Shown piece after piece: positions 11,467 through 23,400 of a DNA stretch of 64,000 nt. Location of the stretch: the NCBI RefSeq assembly GCF_000006565.2, contig NC_031472.1, forward strand, positions 1,668,227 through 1,732,226, written 5' to 3'. Within the stretch, counting starts at the first letter, position 1; every line of letters begins with the position of its first letter. A program made the translations under genes and the position numbers. The notes beneath the pieces are model-generated. The model ran no database searches, was not told where the DNA came from, and was given only the letters and a program-made list of their open reading frames with translations. The stretch is from Toxoplasma gondii ME49 (taxonomy: Eukaryota; Apicomplexa; Conoidasida; Eucoccidiorida; Sarcocystidae).

Positions 11467-14400
11467 TTGTTGTTCTTCGAAAGGGATGACCGCAGAAGAT
11501 CGTATCCATATAATCAAAAACAAAGGACAGCCGCCTCTGCTCTTTGTCTAAAGGGTCTTTCCACATGTACACCTGTCTGTTTAGTTCCCGGGGGCACATA
11601 GTTCTAACACATTTTTGCCTGAGACTTGCAACTACCTATAACAGTTTCTTCTTTGCGAATCTGACGAAGCATCCGAGAGTCACATTATCTCCAGATTGGT
11701 TTCTGTCAAGAAGCGTACTGACACGGTCTCGATACGCTTGCTCTCGTGACGTGTTACGCGGAACCGGTGAAAGGTCTCTGAGTTATTGAAAGCAACCTGT
11801 TCTTGTGAGATTTTAGGTCATTCGTGAAAAAAACGCTCTCGAGAGCACTTGGAAAAACACATCGCTGCGCAGAGGAAACGCACGCACGTAAGATTGAGTA
11901 ATGGTTTCCTTGTCCAGTGCAAAAGATGACAAAAAACGTTATCACTACACCGGTATATAGCTCCCAGAAAGCAACTGCGCAAGCAGTACACCGTCATCAG
12001 GGGTGTAAAATTAACACGACCATCGGATCGAAGTGTATGAAAACTAATCTTCAGCGCCCGAAACAATCGCACAGGCGAAGACATGGGCAGGTGCTTGTCT
12101 CGCCCTCGACTGTCGGTTTCCACCAGACCTCAGCCGCATACACTCAACTTTGTCTCCGGCAGAAAAACGAACATGACCAGGCATGAATATCATTTGTTGC
12201 CAGGAAATGAGAACCAACGGTGGCAAGCTTGTTGAGTATCCCCAGGGCGAAATAGGGCGGTTTAGAAAGCCTTCGAGGATAGCTAATGGCCGGGCGATCA
12301 GCTGCCCCTTCCCCAGGGGAAGGTCTTTACCTATTCATGTATGTGCGTATAATGCACCGTTTTTGGTAGAGAGGGAGAGGGGAAGGCTTTTTGAAAGCTT
12401 ACAGCGACACGTTCGCTGTCACTACTCTGTACTGTCAGTGAAACCCCTGGCGTTGTGAAGACTTGCCTCTCTTTGCACTCTTTTGGTGTTTGTCACTCTT
12501 TTGTAAGATACGCGACCCGCGATTACATTCTGTAGGTTGCTAAGGGAAAAAGCGGCTTACTCTTTGACAAACCGAAAGAAGCGCTTTATTGTTTGAGCTG
12601 TCCGAATTCAAGCAACATCACATCATCAGCATTTCGGCTTTTCCTGGTACATGCAATTGTCTTCTCCAGTAGTTTACTAAGGTATTTATCACGTGTGCTG
12701 CATATTCCAGCTACGACTTTCGTGAAGAGGGCAGTGGCGTTTAGAACAATGTGTGTACAGTCCCTCGACCGCGAGTTCGGCTTCCCTCCCTCCCCCACCT
12801 CCCATTCGACCACAGAACGCATCATTCCTTGACACGAAATTAGGGTAGTGGCTGTCTCACAAACGGTGAGGCACCCCGATTCATTTCCTCGTCCCATAAT
12901 CTTTATGAATAACGATGCTCGGCTGCTTCACCTTCCTCCCTTTGCACTTTAGCGATAATCGAAAAACCAGGAAGAAGTAGGGACACGGGTCTAAACACAT
13001 TCACGGTCCTTGTTTGGCTCTCTTTTTAACTCCTTCTTTACTCCCTCTCACTCCCACGCATGTTTGAGTCTCCGGCAAACTAGTCGCCGCGTCTGATCCC
13101 GTGAGGCCTCTCTGTGTTGCCTATGTCTTCCTCTCCTACGTGTTTTAGGCTTTCATCTGGTTGTGCGTGTCTGCGCACACTCGCGGTACTCCCCTACCTA
13201 CTGCAGTGCCGTCCTCTGGTCCCACCGAATAATGGGGGGACCAGAGAATCCTGTTCGTTCTCTGCCAGTAGTCCGACTGCGGAAACATCTCCCATTTGGC
13301 AGCGACACGGCTGTACTCCAGCGTCCACAATCCGCCTTCAACCGCGATGGCGAAATAACGAAAATGCCACGCCCGTAACACAAGATTGACTTCTGTGTCC
13401 GTGCGGCAGGAAGACTCCAGTGGTAGTCTATATATTCCTATGAGCGTAGCTGTATTCTTTCATTGAGCAGAGGAGAAGCGCATTTGTATGCGACACATGA
13501 AATGGTTTATATTTTGTGAGTTCCCGGGTTCAGCACAAATATGCGCGGGCATGTAATATCCATCAGCCGTGTACCTAAAACGTTTAGGCCCCATTCAGTC
13601 TGGGCAATGTGACTCCTTTGCTGTTCCAAAGACGATGGCTTGATATGGCTGCGGTACCAGATCACTCTCTTCACGAGGTGTGTTCTTCTCTCAGGTTATA
13701 TTTCGCAGTTTTCTCCTTCTCGCCTCTGCCAAAAGAATTGTAACACACCCCAGCCTAGAGTGAAGACGAGATCATCTCTGAGACTTCTTCTCTGAAGAAA
13801 TATCTCCTATCAGTGCGTAGCTAGGCTGCATACGTGACGGTCAGGCTCGTGAACAAGTAGCAATACGCAAAACTGGTGGCCTCCCTGGAGCAGTCGGACT
13901 CACCGTGAAACGTTTGCCGCAAACGCGCGAACGGCTTGCGCAGTGCATCCGCACCCCGCAGCTGCGTTCCAACAGTCGAACACTACCGTATTGCTAAACT
14001 CTCTCTGAAACCCTCCAAGGAACAGAACACCCCCCACTCGACCGTTTCTAGTTATCTCAGAAATCATGGCTAGTAGACAGCCCTCTCTGATTAATTTTCG
14101 GCGCAGATGACTCATTGGTGTCAGCAGCTATGGCGAGCATATGGGTTCACACGACAGGTAGTCTGGCCTGCGCTAGCGACTTTGTGATAGTACAAATGCT
14201 TTCTGAAACTCGCGGCAGGTAGGCACAAGACCACACGCATGAAAATGCACGTCGAGGACGGAGTGCGCGGATCATGCAACGTACGTGTGGTGGTGGACCC
14301 ACGACAAGCTATGTCACGAATCGCTCGCCCAGGGTGCAAGACAAAATTTTTATTTTTCTGTTTGTCGCTTGCGTTTTTCTATTCGGTTTCACAAAAATTG

Positions 14401-14549
14401 TTTTTCACGATCCGACACCCATATCACAATTCTGAGATTCCTGAAGGAAGCGGCTTACCAGATCACGGTGTTCTGTTCTGTCTCATTCGAAGAGGCGGCG
14501 ACGGATACCACCTCCGGAAAAAGCTTTGCGTAAACCACTTTTCGTGACG
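11467..14549. other. Intergenic, divergent promoter region
   Basis: This 3.1-kb stretch separates the starts of the minus-strand amine oxidase gene and the plus-strand four-span membrane protein, so it should contain both promoters and 5' untranslated regions. Short reading frames are present but none shows a family motif. No RNA gene was recognised. Confidence 0.6.
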
Positions 14550-15014
14550 ATGGATACGCGAGGCGCTGGAGATCTGCTTATCGTGACACGATGGTTGGGC
14601 CTGATCGCGGGGCTGCTGACGCTTCTTCAGTGGTGTTTTATTCTTCCCTCGAAAGCTGTATCTTTATCAGTGGATAACGGCGACTTCCTCAAGGATATAA
14701 ACCATGACAGCTGGCGATTCGCGCTCTTCTCTTTCGTTCCAGAAGTCTTCATCGACATCTGGACACCTTTCGTGATGGGTATGATATCAGTGTTGTGCCA
14801 CTTTGATTTCTATCCCATCGACTTCAATTCCAAAAATTTCGCACTCTTCTTCGTCTGGAACTGCCTCCAAGCCCTGTTCGGCAATCTCGGATACTGCGGA
14901 GGTATTGGCATCATTTCAGGGTCTTTTTCTTTACTTGTTTCTCTTCTTTCTTTGATTTGCTTCGTCCTTGACCGAAATGCCGATGCTCGTCTGCACATCG
15001 ACAAGCGCTCATAA
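14550..15014 (+). CDS. Small membrane protein with about four spans
   Basis: Single exon, 154 residues. Hydrophobic segments fall at about 13-33, 58-80, 93-112 and 116-140, separated by short polar loops. The second loop carries an FDFYP motif. The third and fourth spans are joined by GNLGYCGGIGIISG, a Gly-rich turn of the kind seen in small Golgi/COPI-associated four-span proteins. That family link is only a resemblance of size and topology. The N terminus has no cleavable signal, so the first span would serve as the signal anchor. The frame extends 8 codons upstream without an ATG, so 14550 is the first possible start; its context (gacgATGG) is reasonable. The clean hydropathy and the long frame uninterrupted by introns support a real gene. 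Function not recognised. Confidence 0.6.
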   Translation: MDTRGAGDLLIVTRWLGLIAGLLTLLQWCFILPSKAVSLSVDNGDFLKDINHDSWRFALFSFVPEVFIDIWTPFVMGMISVLCHFDFYPIDFNSKNFALFFVWNCLQALFGNLGYCGGIGIISGSFSLLVSLLSLICFVLDRNADARLHIDKRS

Positions 15015-16779
15015 GAAGCTTGAGACGTAACGGATTCGCACTCTTTTTATGAGGAGCCATGGTGTCATTCGTGTCATTTTTGGTAGGCCGTCAAACTCTG
15101 CATGTTCGACATTTTGGAACCCAGCTCCCCTTTGGGAATCTACGTTCTTTGTTGTCAACCATTTAATCACATGGATTGTCGCCTGCTGGTCGCGTGACGG
15201 TGAAGTTCACAGATCCTACACATGCTTAGTTCTCGTTCAGTTCAAAGCTGGTTTCCTGCCACGGCGTCACAGAAGATGTGTATTAAGGGATTCGAACTTT
15301 GATCTGACGCTGGTTCTGCCAAGGGTACAACCGCCGTGAAAAAACCTGCTCACGTGGACACGCGACGCTAAGCAAAAGCGGCAATCTTTGCTGCAAGAAG
15401 CGCACTGTCACGTTAGCAACCATGACCTTTAATTCAGATTCTCAGCATCATAACACCACCCCACGTTCGTATTGGAGCAGGGTTCTATCATCGACCATAC
15501 CCACTAGCATCTCACGCGGCCGCGCGCACTTCTGCTCTTCCATAGCATTATATTCCGGTCAGTCGCATAGAGCATGCACAGAAGAGATATCCGCTAGCGT
15601 ATTGAGCTCGTACACTAACATGTCTAAATATGATACACAATCATCCTGGCAATTAACTGTGTCGTGGGAAATCACGAACGGAGGAAAATTACCTAAACAA
15701 ACTTCAAACCTATTCGTAGTTATGCAATCACCTAGACTGACCAGCACCAGGTGACCACAGACCCGTGACATCGGCCGTCTGTGGTGCCTCCTGCTGCAGA
15801 GGTGGTATAAAAAAATAACGCTCTGTCGATTGAAAGCGTCCTTTCATACGGCAGCCCGCAAGTAGTACCAGATAGCGTTAGCAGCTACCTTTTCACTGAT
15901 TGCTCGAGGCTGGTCGGCGCGAAAAGCTGGGTGTGCGGCAACTTTGGCTGATACCACCGGGTTCCTTGTACATACCGCTGCTGATGCCCTCGAGTTGTTC
16001 GTTGTCGACAGCCACGGAAAAACCTAGACCTACCACATCTTTTGACACTCACCATCCAAAATCAAATACCCGGTGGGTACATCTGCTAGTCGCAAATTCA
16101 GTCTTTACCGACGTCTAGTTTTGTCTTAACATGGCCAATATGTCGCCATGCCAGCAACGACGACAAACACATTTGCTAGCACTGAAGGCGTAGGTCTGTG
16201 CGTTTTTACGACGTCGCCATTCTTCAACTCCTTTCTGCCCGCACCTTCAAAAGGAAATGCTGACGAACTCGTCGGCTGACTCCTCGCTGCACACTTCGTT
16301 TCATCTCTAGATGTGCATCTTGCCACAATACACTTGGCAGTACCAACCCCCAGGCATACACCGTCGATATTCACAGGGAATGACAGCACTACGTTCCTTA
16401 ACCTCCAACGTGAGCCGTACTACCGGACGGCCTGTTCACGGAGTTGAACACAACTACGTACACTTAAGAAGCGACAATCGCCTTCTAGGTTTTCAAATCA
16501 CACCTTCTCTGCCCTCTCCAAAAAGCGATTCCCAGCCTCTCACTGAACATGGCGAGCACGCTGCACGCTCACTTTAAAAAGTTTGAACCCCCCCAAACCC
16601 TGCTCACCGATGCATTCGCTGGTCTAATGGTTCCTTCACGACTTGTGCTCACGGCTCAAGCGCCGCATGCAGAAGTCGTGCCGTTCCTTTCCTGTATCCG
16701 AGAGGAACGGTGCGGACTTCGACTGCAGCTCCTGGTTCCTGAGGCAGCCTGCCATCTCAAAGTATCCGTATCGCACACC
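15015..16779. other. Intergenic, convergent 3' ends
   Basis: Lies between the stop of the four-span protein and the stop of the minus-strand coiled-coil gene. The reading frame at 15422-15754 has no recognisable domain. No gene is supported. Confidence 0.6.
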
Positions 16780-18132
16780 TCACCTTAACATGCGCTTGGA
16801 GGTTCCGCTCTTCTTGGCTGTTGCAGCATCGGCACGCGTCACGCACGCGAGGCCGCGGAGCATGCACACGCTGCGTCGTTTGAGGCTGCTGTTGGAGTTG
16901 CAGAAGGGGGACGATAGTTTCTGTCTTTTCCCGCGTTTGTCTGACAGCTTGGACTGCAGAGCCGCCGAAGAGAGCGCCGCGCCAGACTCGGCAGAGTCTT
17001 GCACACTCAACCCGTTCGCGCAAGTTCGCGCTGTTTTCTGCGAATTCTGGGCAGAAAGGGAGTTTCCCTCGCGATCCGTTCTCTTTGTCAGCAACTCGTT
17101 GAGCGACTCCTGCAGCCGGTTCACCTGCTGCACATACACCGAGGTGACGCGGCGTTCCTGTTCGTCCATCAGCTCTCGCAGCCGGTCAACGAGTTCGGTG
17201 CCTGCTCGGCCTTTCTCTGCGACTCTCTTTTGGGGGTGGTGCACCGCCGCGAGCTGCTGCAGAGTGGCACGCATTTCCCGCTGCCGACTTAGCAGCGCCG
17301 TCCGCAGGCGCTGGAGACTTTTCACATGCTCCTGATGGACTTGCGTGAGGTACTCGCGCTGCAATTCCGCCTCTGCGTTCGCCCGCTGCTCCAATCGGAG
17401 CACTTCCTGATGGAGAGCGGCGCACGCGTCGCGCTCTCCAACATTCAAGTAGGCGCGAACTCCTGTGGTTCCGCATGCAGGCCGGTCGTAAAGATTCATT
17501 AACTCCCGTTCGTAGGCTTCAGACAACCGGCTCCCGCGGACCTCCCAGACCGCGGCGGCCACGCTCAGAACCCACCCTTTCATGTGGGATTCGGCGCTCG
17601 CGAGCTCCGACTCCTCGCTGGGAGACAAAAGGGTTTGTGGGCGTACCTCGTCATGAGTCTCGAGAAATTCAGGCTGTTCCAGCGCGCATATATTCTCAGT
17701 CCGCTTTTCCCGGCCACCGGCCTTCGCCACATGGGCAGCTTTCGAAGTACCGAGGCGGCTCGCAGCGCGGGCAAGCCGCGGCGAAGAACACGACTGATTT
17801 CGCGCCTTTTTGAGAGGCGGCATGCTGTCCACTTCAGACGCTTTGGAGACACTCAACCTTTTCGAGAAGGACCGGAAAACCTGGGGAGGGAAGAATGGCT
17901 GGAGAAGCGAACTTTCGAAAGGCGCCGCGTTTTCCTTGTGGACCCGCGAGGCGGATTCGCCCGCGGCCTGCTCTGACAGCGCTGTGGCCCATTGGAAGAG
18001 CGACAGAGCGGCCGTCTCTCTTTTTTTCTTAACGGAGGAAGCTCCGGCGGCCCCGCTGCAGCGGCGATGAGGGTGACACAGCGCGTCTGTGGCAGAAGCC
18101 ACCGCGGGAGACGCGGCCATCGCAGCAGACAT
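16780..18132 (-). CDS. Coiled-coil nuclear-type protein with a KEN box
   Basis: Single exon, 450 residues; function not recognised. The N-terminal 165 residues are Ala/Ser-rich and basic, with KKKR at 35-38 and a KEN motif at 66-68 (VHKENAAP), the sequence used by APC/C-Cdh1 degrons in other eukaryotes. A folded-looking segment follows at about 180-240 (KGWVLSVAAAVWEVRGSRL). A long helical region with heptad character spans about 240-350 (LHQEVLRLEQRANAEAELQ, then DRLRELMDEQERRVTSVYVQ). The C terminus is Ser/Lys-rich with clusters resembling nuclear localisation signals (DKRGKRQK, LKRRS). The architecture would fit a chromatin, kinetochore or cell-cycle factor, but that is inference. The start is the first ATG; the frame has no introns and very few alternative starts. 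Confidence 0.7.
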   Translation of the reverse strand: MSAAMAASPAVASATDALCHPHRRCSGAAGASSVKKKRETAALSLFQWATALSEQAAGESASRVHKENAAPFESSLLQPFFPPQVFRSFSKRLSVSKASEVDSMPPLKKARNQSCSSPRLARAASRLGTSKAAHVAKAGGREKRTENICALEQPEFLETHDEVRPQTLLSPSEESELASAESHMKGWVLSVAAAVWEVRGSRLSEAYERELMNLYDRPACGTTGVRAYLNVGERDACAALHQEVLRLEQRANAEAELQREYLTQVHQEHVKSLQRLRTALLSRQREMRATLQQLAAVHHPQKRVAEKGRAGTELVDRLRELMDEQERRVTSVYVQQVNRLQESLNELLTKRTDREGNSLSAQNSQKTARTCANGLSVQDSAESGAALSSAALQSKLSDKRGKRQKLSSPFCNSNSSLKRRSVCMLRGLACVTRADAATAKKSGTSKRMLR

Positions 18133-20493
18133 GCTCGCAGGGTCTGCTGCTGAGGGAGTTAGGAACTTATTTTCCCGGCGAAAAAAAGTACGACGGCCGA
18201 CCGCCTTTCCAAGAATGGAGCGAATCAGAATGAATCTCCTTCCTGGCTCTGGTCCATTTATTTGTCCCTGGTGCTGAGTCAGGCTGGGTGTGGTTCCGTT
18301 GCCGGGGATCTGAAGGCTTGGCGGGAGATACAGCCTGTGGAGAGTGTTTGCTGAAGAGGCTACTCGATCATTTGTTCCACAACGTCAAAAAGTGGTACGC
18401 AGAGGGGGACACTCACCGCAACCTACGATATCCTCCGGGTGACACGCGATGTGTGAAGACGGGTGCTGTTCACGGAGAAAAGACGACAGATCGAGGCAGT
18501 CTCCGTCAAATGAGACATGTACAGTGCCTGTAAGAACATGTACAGGGGGCAGGAGATACTACACACAAGAAAAATACGACTTGAACCGTCAGCTGTCGAA
18601 TGATACACTACAGTCCGATTTAATTTCGGGAGTATCCGCAGGAGTAAACGAGCAATAAAAAGCGTCTCAAGAATCAGCCTGTGACATCCGCGGCCGGACT
18701 GTCGTACTCAACCGGGTGTAGTCTGGGCGCCAGCTTGTGCTTGTTTCGGAAACTATCATGAAAATGCAAGACAAGAGAAAAGACCGAAACGCATTGCGCC
18801 TTCTCGGGTTTCCGATGTCTTCAAACCGTGCCACTTCATGTCGCCCCTCTGCATGCAGATGTGCTGCCATGCACACACATCCATCTGTCTCTTGGGCGCG
18901 TGCGGTGCACGTCTTGCATAAGCGGTCCTGCATTCGCGTACAGACACCTTTCTGGAAAGTGCCACCTCCAGCGAGCCGGTTCCCTTCTCTCAGAGTCTCT
19001 GCGACTGCGTCGGAGTTCCGTCCGCGCAAATGCGCAGCTACATTTAAAACCTTCCCAGTATGCGAAAGTGAAACTTTAGTCTTCTCGAGGGTCAGCAAGT
19101 CCGGAACAACGCCCTCTTGCCACTTCGCCTTAAAACGGCTGCTCAATCGAGAGCGTTGGCAACAGGGCGCAGCGTGCGAGGTTCGCCAACTACCCAGAAG
19201 CCTGACTGTTGCGTGTGTATGTGTCTTTTGCGGTAGGCAAACGTCTGGCAAACTTACCTCAACGCGCCTTCCGTCTCAGTTCAAAGCACTGCCGGCGCGT
19301 CTGAATAAGGAAGCGTGTAGCGGCTCTTAACGGTAGCTAGGCGTTCTGCCATACCTCTGAAGCAGAAAGAGTAGCCACAGACTGGCACTGATAAGTCGAT
19401 TCGGGTGGTAGCAGTTTTTTCGAGAGATTTTTATTTATTTCCTACACACGCTTCGTCACGAATTCACCACGGCATGAAAAACCTTCCCACGAGCAAGAGC
19501 AGCGCTCCGACTGTTGGGGGGTTCTGATGGAGTTACATGCTCTGTCGCGCGGCAATCCCCGCCGCTAGTGGGCTCGTGGCACTGCGACCCTCGGACCGTT
19601 CCTCGTCTCGCAGGTGTGTTGAAACAGAAGCATTCAAACCGAGCAAGAAGGCGAATAACACGTTTTTCCGTTTTGCGGCTACCGAGCTTTCGCTAGAAGC
19701 CTTTGTTTTTTGTTCGAGAGCCTTTCTCAGGCACAGCGCGCTTGGACAGGGCTTTGCTGGCTTTGTCTCTCTCATTCCTCGGCGGGCGCCTCTAACAAAA
19801 GCTTTCGCGCCGCTCCAGGGAAAATCAGAAATAGCGGGGGCTCATGCGCGGATATCCGGGTTAAGAAGAGTATCTGTTTTGGGTCTCGCAGCACCAGTAC
19901 TTCCTGTGCCTCTTGATGAGCACGTCGGTCTGTGCTACAGTGTAACCGTTCCGGCGTCTGCTTTTTGCTCTTTTTTCCGCAGAGTGAGCTTTTGTCTACT
20001 GGCTGTGCTACACCTCGAAGCTGTGGCAGTAGTCCGTTGAAACTTTATTCCGGAGGTCGCCAGTGTGAGGCTCGCGCAGGTCAAGTAGCCAAAAGCGTTT
20101 TTGGAGAAGACGCGCCTTCAGCGCGACCCGCTGTCTCTGGATTGACGGTTCGCGTTGTCTCGGTGGCTTCGCCATAAATGAAAAGCTTTTCGTTGCATAT
20201 GTCGGCACAGGGACATTGTCACCCTTCATTTCCTGACAAGAAACGCCGTGACTGATGCCTCGTTGCTAGTGTAACGGCTAACTGGCTTTATGTGACTTCC
20301 TCCTGGAGCTCCATGTAATGCGGCCGTACTTCTTTTGAGAAAAAATAGGTTCGTTTTGAAACCCCGGATCCCGGGTGGACGTTTCGCTCGAAGACAAGAC
20401 AAAGACATCGGAACAAAGTTCTGGGGGATTCGTGTGTGTCGTGGCTAACGTCAGTCGTGTGAAACAGGAAACCATTCGTTTTTACGAGACAAG
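18133..20493. other. Intergenic, divergent promoter region
   Basis: Separates the starts of the coiled-coil gene (minus) and the MA3 gene (plus). The reading frames at 18737-19330 (plus) and 19537-20040 (plus) have no recognisable motifs and are probably chance. Some of this stretch is likely 5' untranslated region; no splice sites could be assigned. Confidence 0.55.
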
Positions 20494-23400
20494 ATGGCGT
20501 CGAACAAAGCGCTTGGGAAGAAAATGTCTCTCTTGGAAGAGGAGCTGCGAGGACCTGTCAAGGTGATGGACACGTATGACCCGATCTTCGACTCCGAATC
20601 CGAGGTAACGCTCGTTTCCTGTAGTTATGTTCTTAGTGTTTCATTCAAGAAACAAGCACGCAGTGACTGTCTGACTACCGACCTCGAATGCTAGAGCGTT
20701 TTCAGTTACCTTTGCCGCGCACCGATTTTTTCCCACGTTCCCAAGGTTAGCTGGTGTTTTACAACGCCGGAAGTTTTCCTCTGCTACCCTGACATATGCA
20801 GCTGACTTGCAGTGGTGAAAGCCATGTCGGTGTCTCATAACAGGAGTCACAGAGATTGTCCTAGGCACTGTAATGTCTCGGTTTTTTCGGTATGACTTAA
20901 GTCGTCCTGCATCGCGAATCATTTGTATGGTGATACCGCACTTGTGTACTTGCAGACAGTCCGACGCGGGTAAAGTAAGCAGTGTACCGATTTTGCCGCA
21001 TGTACGCATATTGATGTACAGGTTTATCCAGTGTCAGTTAGCATGATGCCTCGTGGAATCTCCGTGATTCTACAGCAGTGCATTTCATTTCTGGGTTTTG
21101 AGAAATACCGTGGTACTCAGAACAGATGGAGAGTTTCTCCCGACTTTAGATTTGCATTTTGGTTCTGCACGTTGTTTGTTCCCTTACAGGATGAAGACTG
21201 CTTGTATACGGTCATTGATGTCGCCGCTGATGAATACCGGCAAGCACTGAACAAAACCAGTTGCTTTTCCGGTGCCACCCCACCACCGCAGAAGTCGCAC
21301 CTAACGCTCGACGAGTTTACCAAGCTCGCGAAAGAAATTCTGAACAGTAAGAAGAAAATACCGACGGGCTGAATTTTGGTCTTGATGTGTGAGCTCATGC
21401 TTCGAACAGTTCGCTTGGTCATTGCACTTTGCAAAAGCATCTGTATATGTCTGTGAGTGTGTGGAGTCCAGCGAATGCGTACCCATTGCGGCCCTCCTAG
21501 AAACTCAAGAGAACCTCACTGCAGTAGACCATCCCCAAGTAAAAAGGTATACTGGTTCCCCTCAGCCGAATCTGACAAGAGACAGAAGCCATGTTTGGGG
21601 CAGGCTGTTTATGTATCTTAGGACACATCCATATACACATGTGTGGCTGGACAGCAGACTCACCTGGGTCTCCTGTGGAGAAACAAGGCCCAGGTAGACG
21701 ATCGCCCTCTGAGAAGAAACGGCAGAATTCCTCGACGCAGCGTACGACTGTGTGGAGCGAAGGCTCAAGAGACCACGGACTGCTCACGTTGTTTCTTTTG
21801 AGAAGCTCGGCGGAGTTTTAAAGCGCTAAAGCCGAGTAAAGATGTTCAGCGGGTGGGACACACATGCCTGGACGTGGTGGTTCATTCGCGTGCAGCTGTT
21901 GCGGGCTCAACCGGACTCTCTCTCAGATCCTTCCCCGATGCTTCCTTGCAGGTTACTTCGTGAACCGTGAAACATTCGACCTGTCCAAGGCGCTAGAGGA
22001 ACTCAACTGCAACCAGTACCTCGACTCCTTTCTAGTGCTCGCGATCCAGTCGTCTCTGCACCGGTCAACGGACGAGCAGAGATGCATCTCGGCATCTCTC
22101 ACACTTCTTGTCGACAAGCACATCGTCAGCAAGCAGCAGATGGTTCGAGCGTTCGAGAAACTGATCCAGTCTGCAAGCGACATCAACGTGGTACGTGGTC
22201 AGTTCTGAAAAAGGGCGTTTTCGTGGTGCCGCCGTTTCTCGTGTGAGCCAACAGGACACTGCAAATGCCCACAAAGTTATGCCATTCCTAAATGTGTCAT
22301 GGAACACCGTTGCTTGTGTGCATCATCGCATCTGACAATTCGATTTCTTTGATGTACGCTCGTGACAGGGGGCTCTTCCGGCGAAATAAAGCAGTTCGAC
22401 GTGTGGAACGACGCCGGACGCTTTATCCAGAGTTTTGCGCCGGCAACTCCCGCGTGAATCGCTCTTGAGACAGGAGTGTTTGTAAGCGGTTTATGGTGAC
22501 TTCGCGTGTCCATGCAGTCACGTTGATTCGTCGTTTTCGCTGTTTCTTTTGGGTGACTGCTCGCCTCTCTCAGGATTCGCAACTCAATCCGGATCGAGTG
22601 TATCTGTTCCTCGATTGCGCCGTTCTGGACGGATGCGTTGATGAAAGCTATGTGCGGCGTTTGCCGGAGAAGTTCCTGGCCGCGCTGTCTCGTGAAACTC
22701 TCGAAGGGAATCGACACCTGGTAGACGCTCTTCGAAAGTGAGTCTGAAGTGTTTCTGCATGCGCGCAGCCTTCCTCCTGTCTGCAAGCGAGTCGGCTCCG
22801 CTCATGGGAACCTCCAGGATTAACGAAACTGGCGGCTCACGACCATGGCCACCAAGAATCCGATCCGTGTATTCCGTAAACAGCATGTTTTGTCGCGGTG
22901 TGGCGAGTGCGTCTGCTCATCCAAAATGCTCCAATTTGAGACTGAAGAGAGGTGCCGTTCGGAACGCGTTTTGCGATTTCACACCCATTCACCGTTTTTG
23001 TGTGTCTTTTGTAAAAGTGAAAATAGCATGCGATAGGTGTGCATGGTGTTTCGACTATCTCGTGTCTTGAGCTATCCTTAATGCTCTGTGTACAAAGAGA
23101 TGCCGTTCCAAAAGAGTTCTTGCACGCCGCAGTCTCGACGGTAGAGAACTATGCTGGATCAGGGCTTGAGACTGTCTTGCAAAATTTGTGTGTTAAACGT
23201 TGACAGTACAAAAATCAACGAAACCTTGACTGTAACGCCGTGTGTCTTCACAAGGGACGAACGGTCGTCTGCGCTCCTGTTGCCTCCCTGTCGCGTTCGA
23301 ACCGTTTTCTTTACGACACTTGCATTCGTGTGGGTAAACAAAAAAGGAGTTACCCTGTTCTCCCAAATCTTCATCCAAAGCCGGCACTCAGATTATGAAG

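Noticed and set aside
17475..18070. Plus-strand frames opposite the coiled-coil gene
   Set aside because: Shadows of the minus-strand gene; no motif, compositionally the mirror of its codons.
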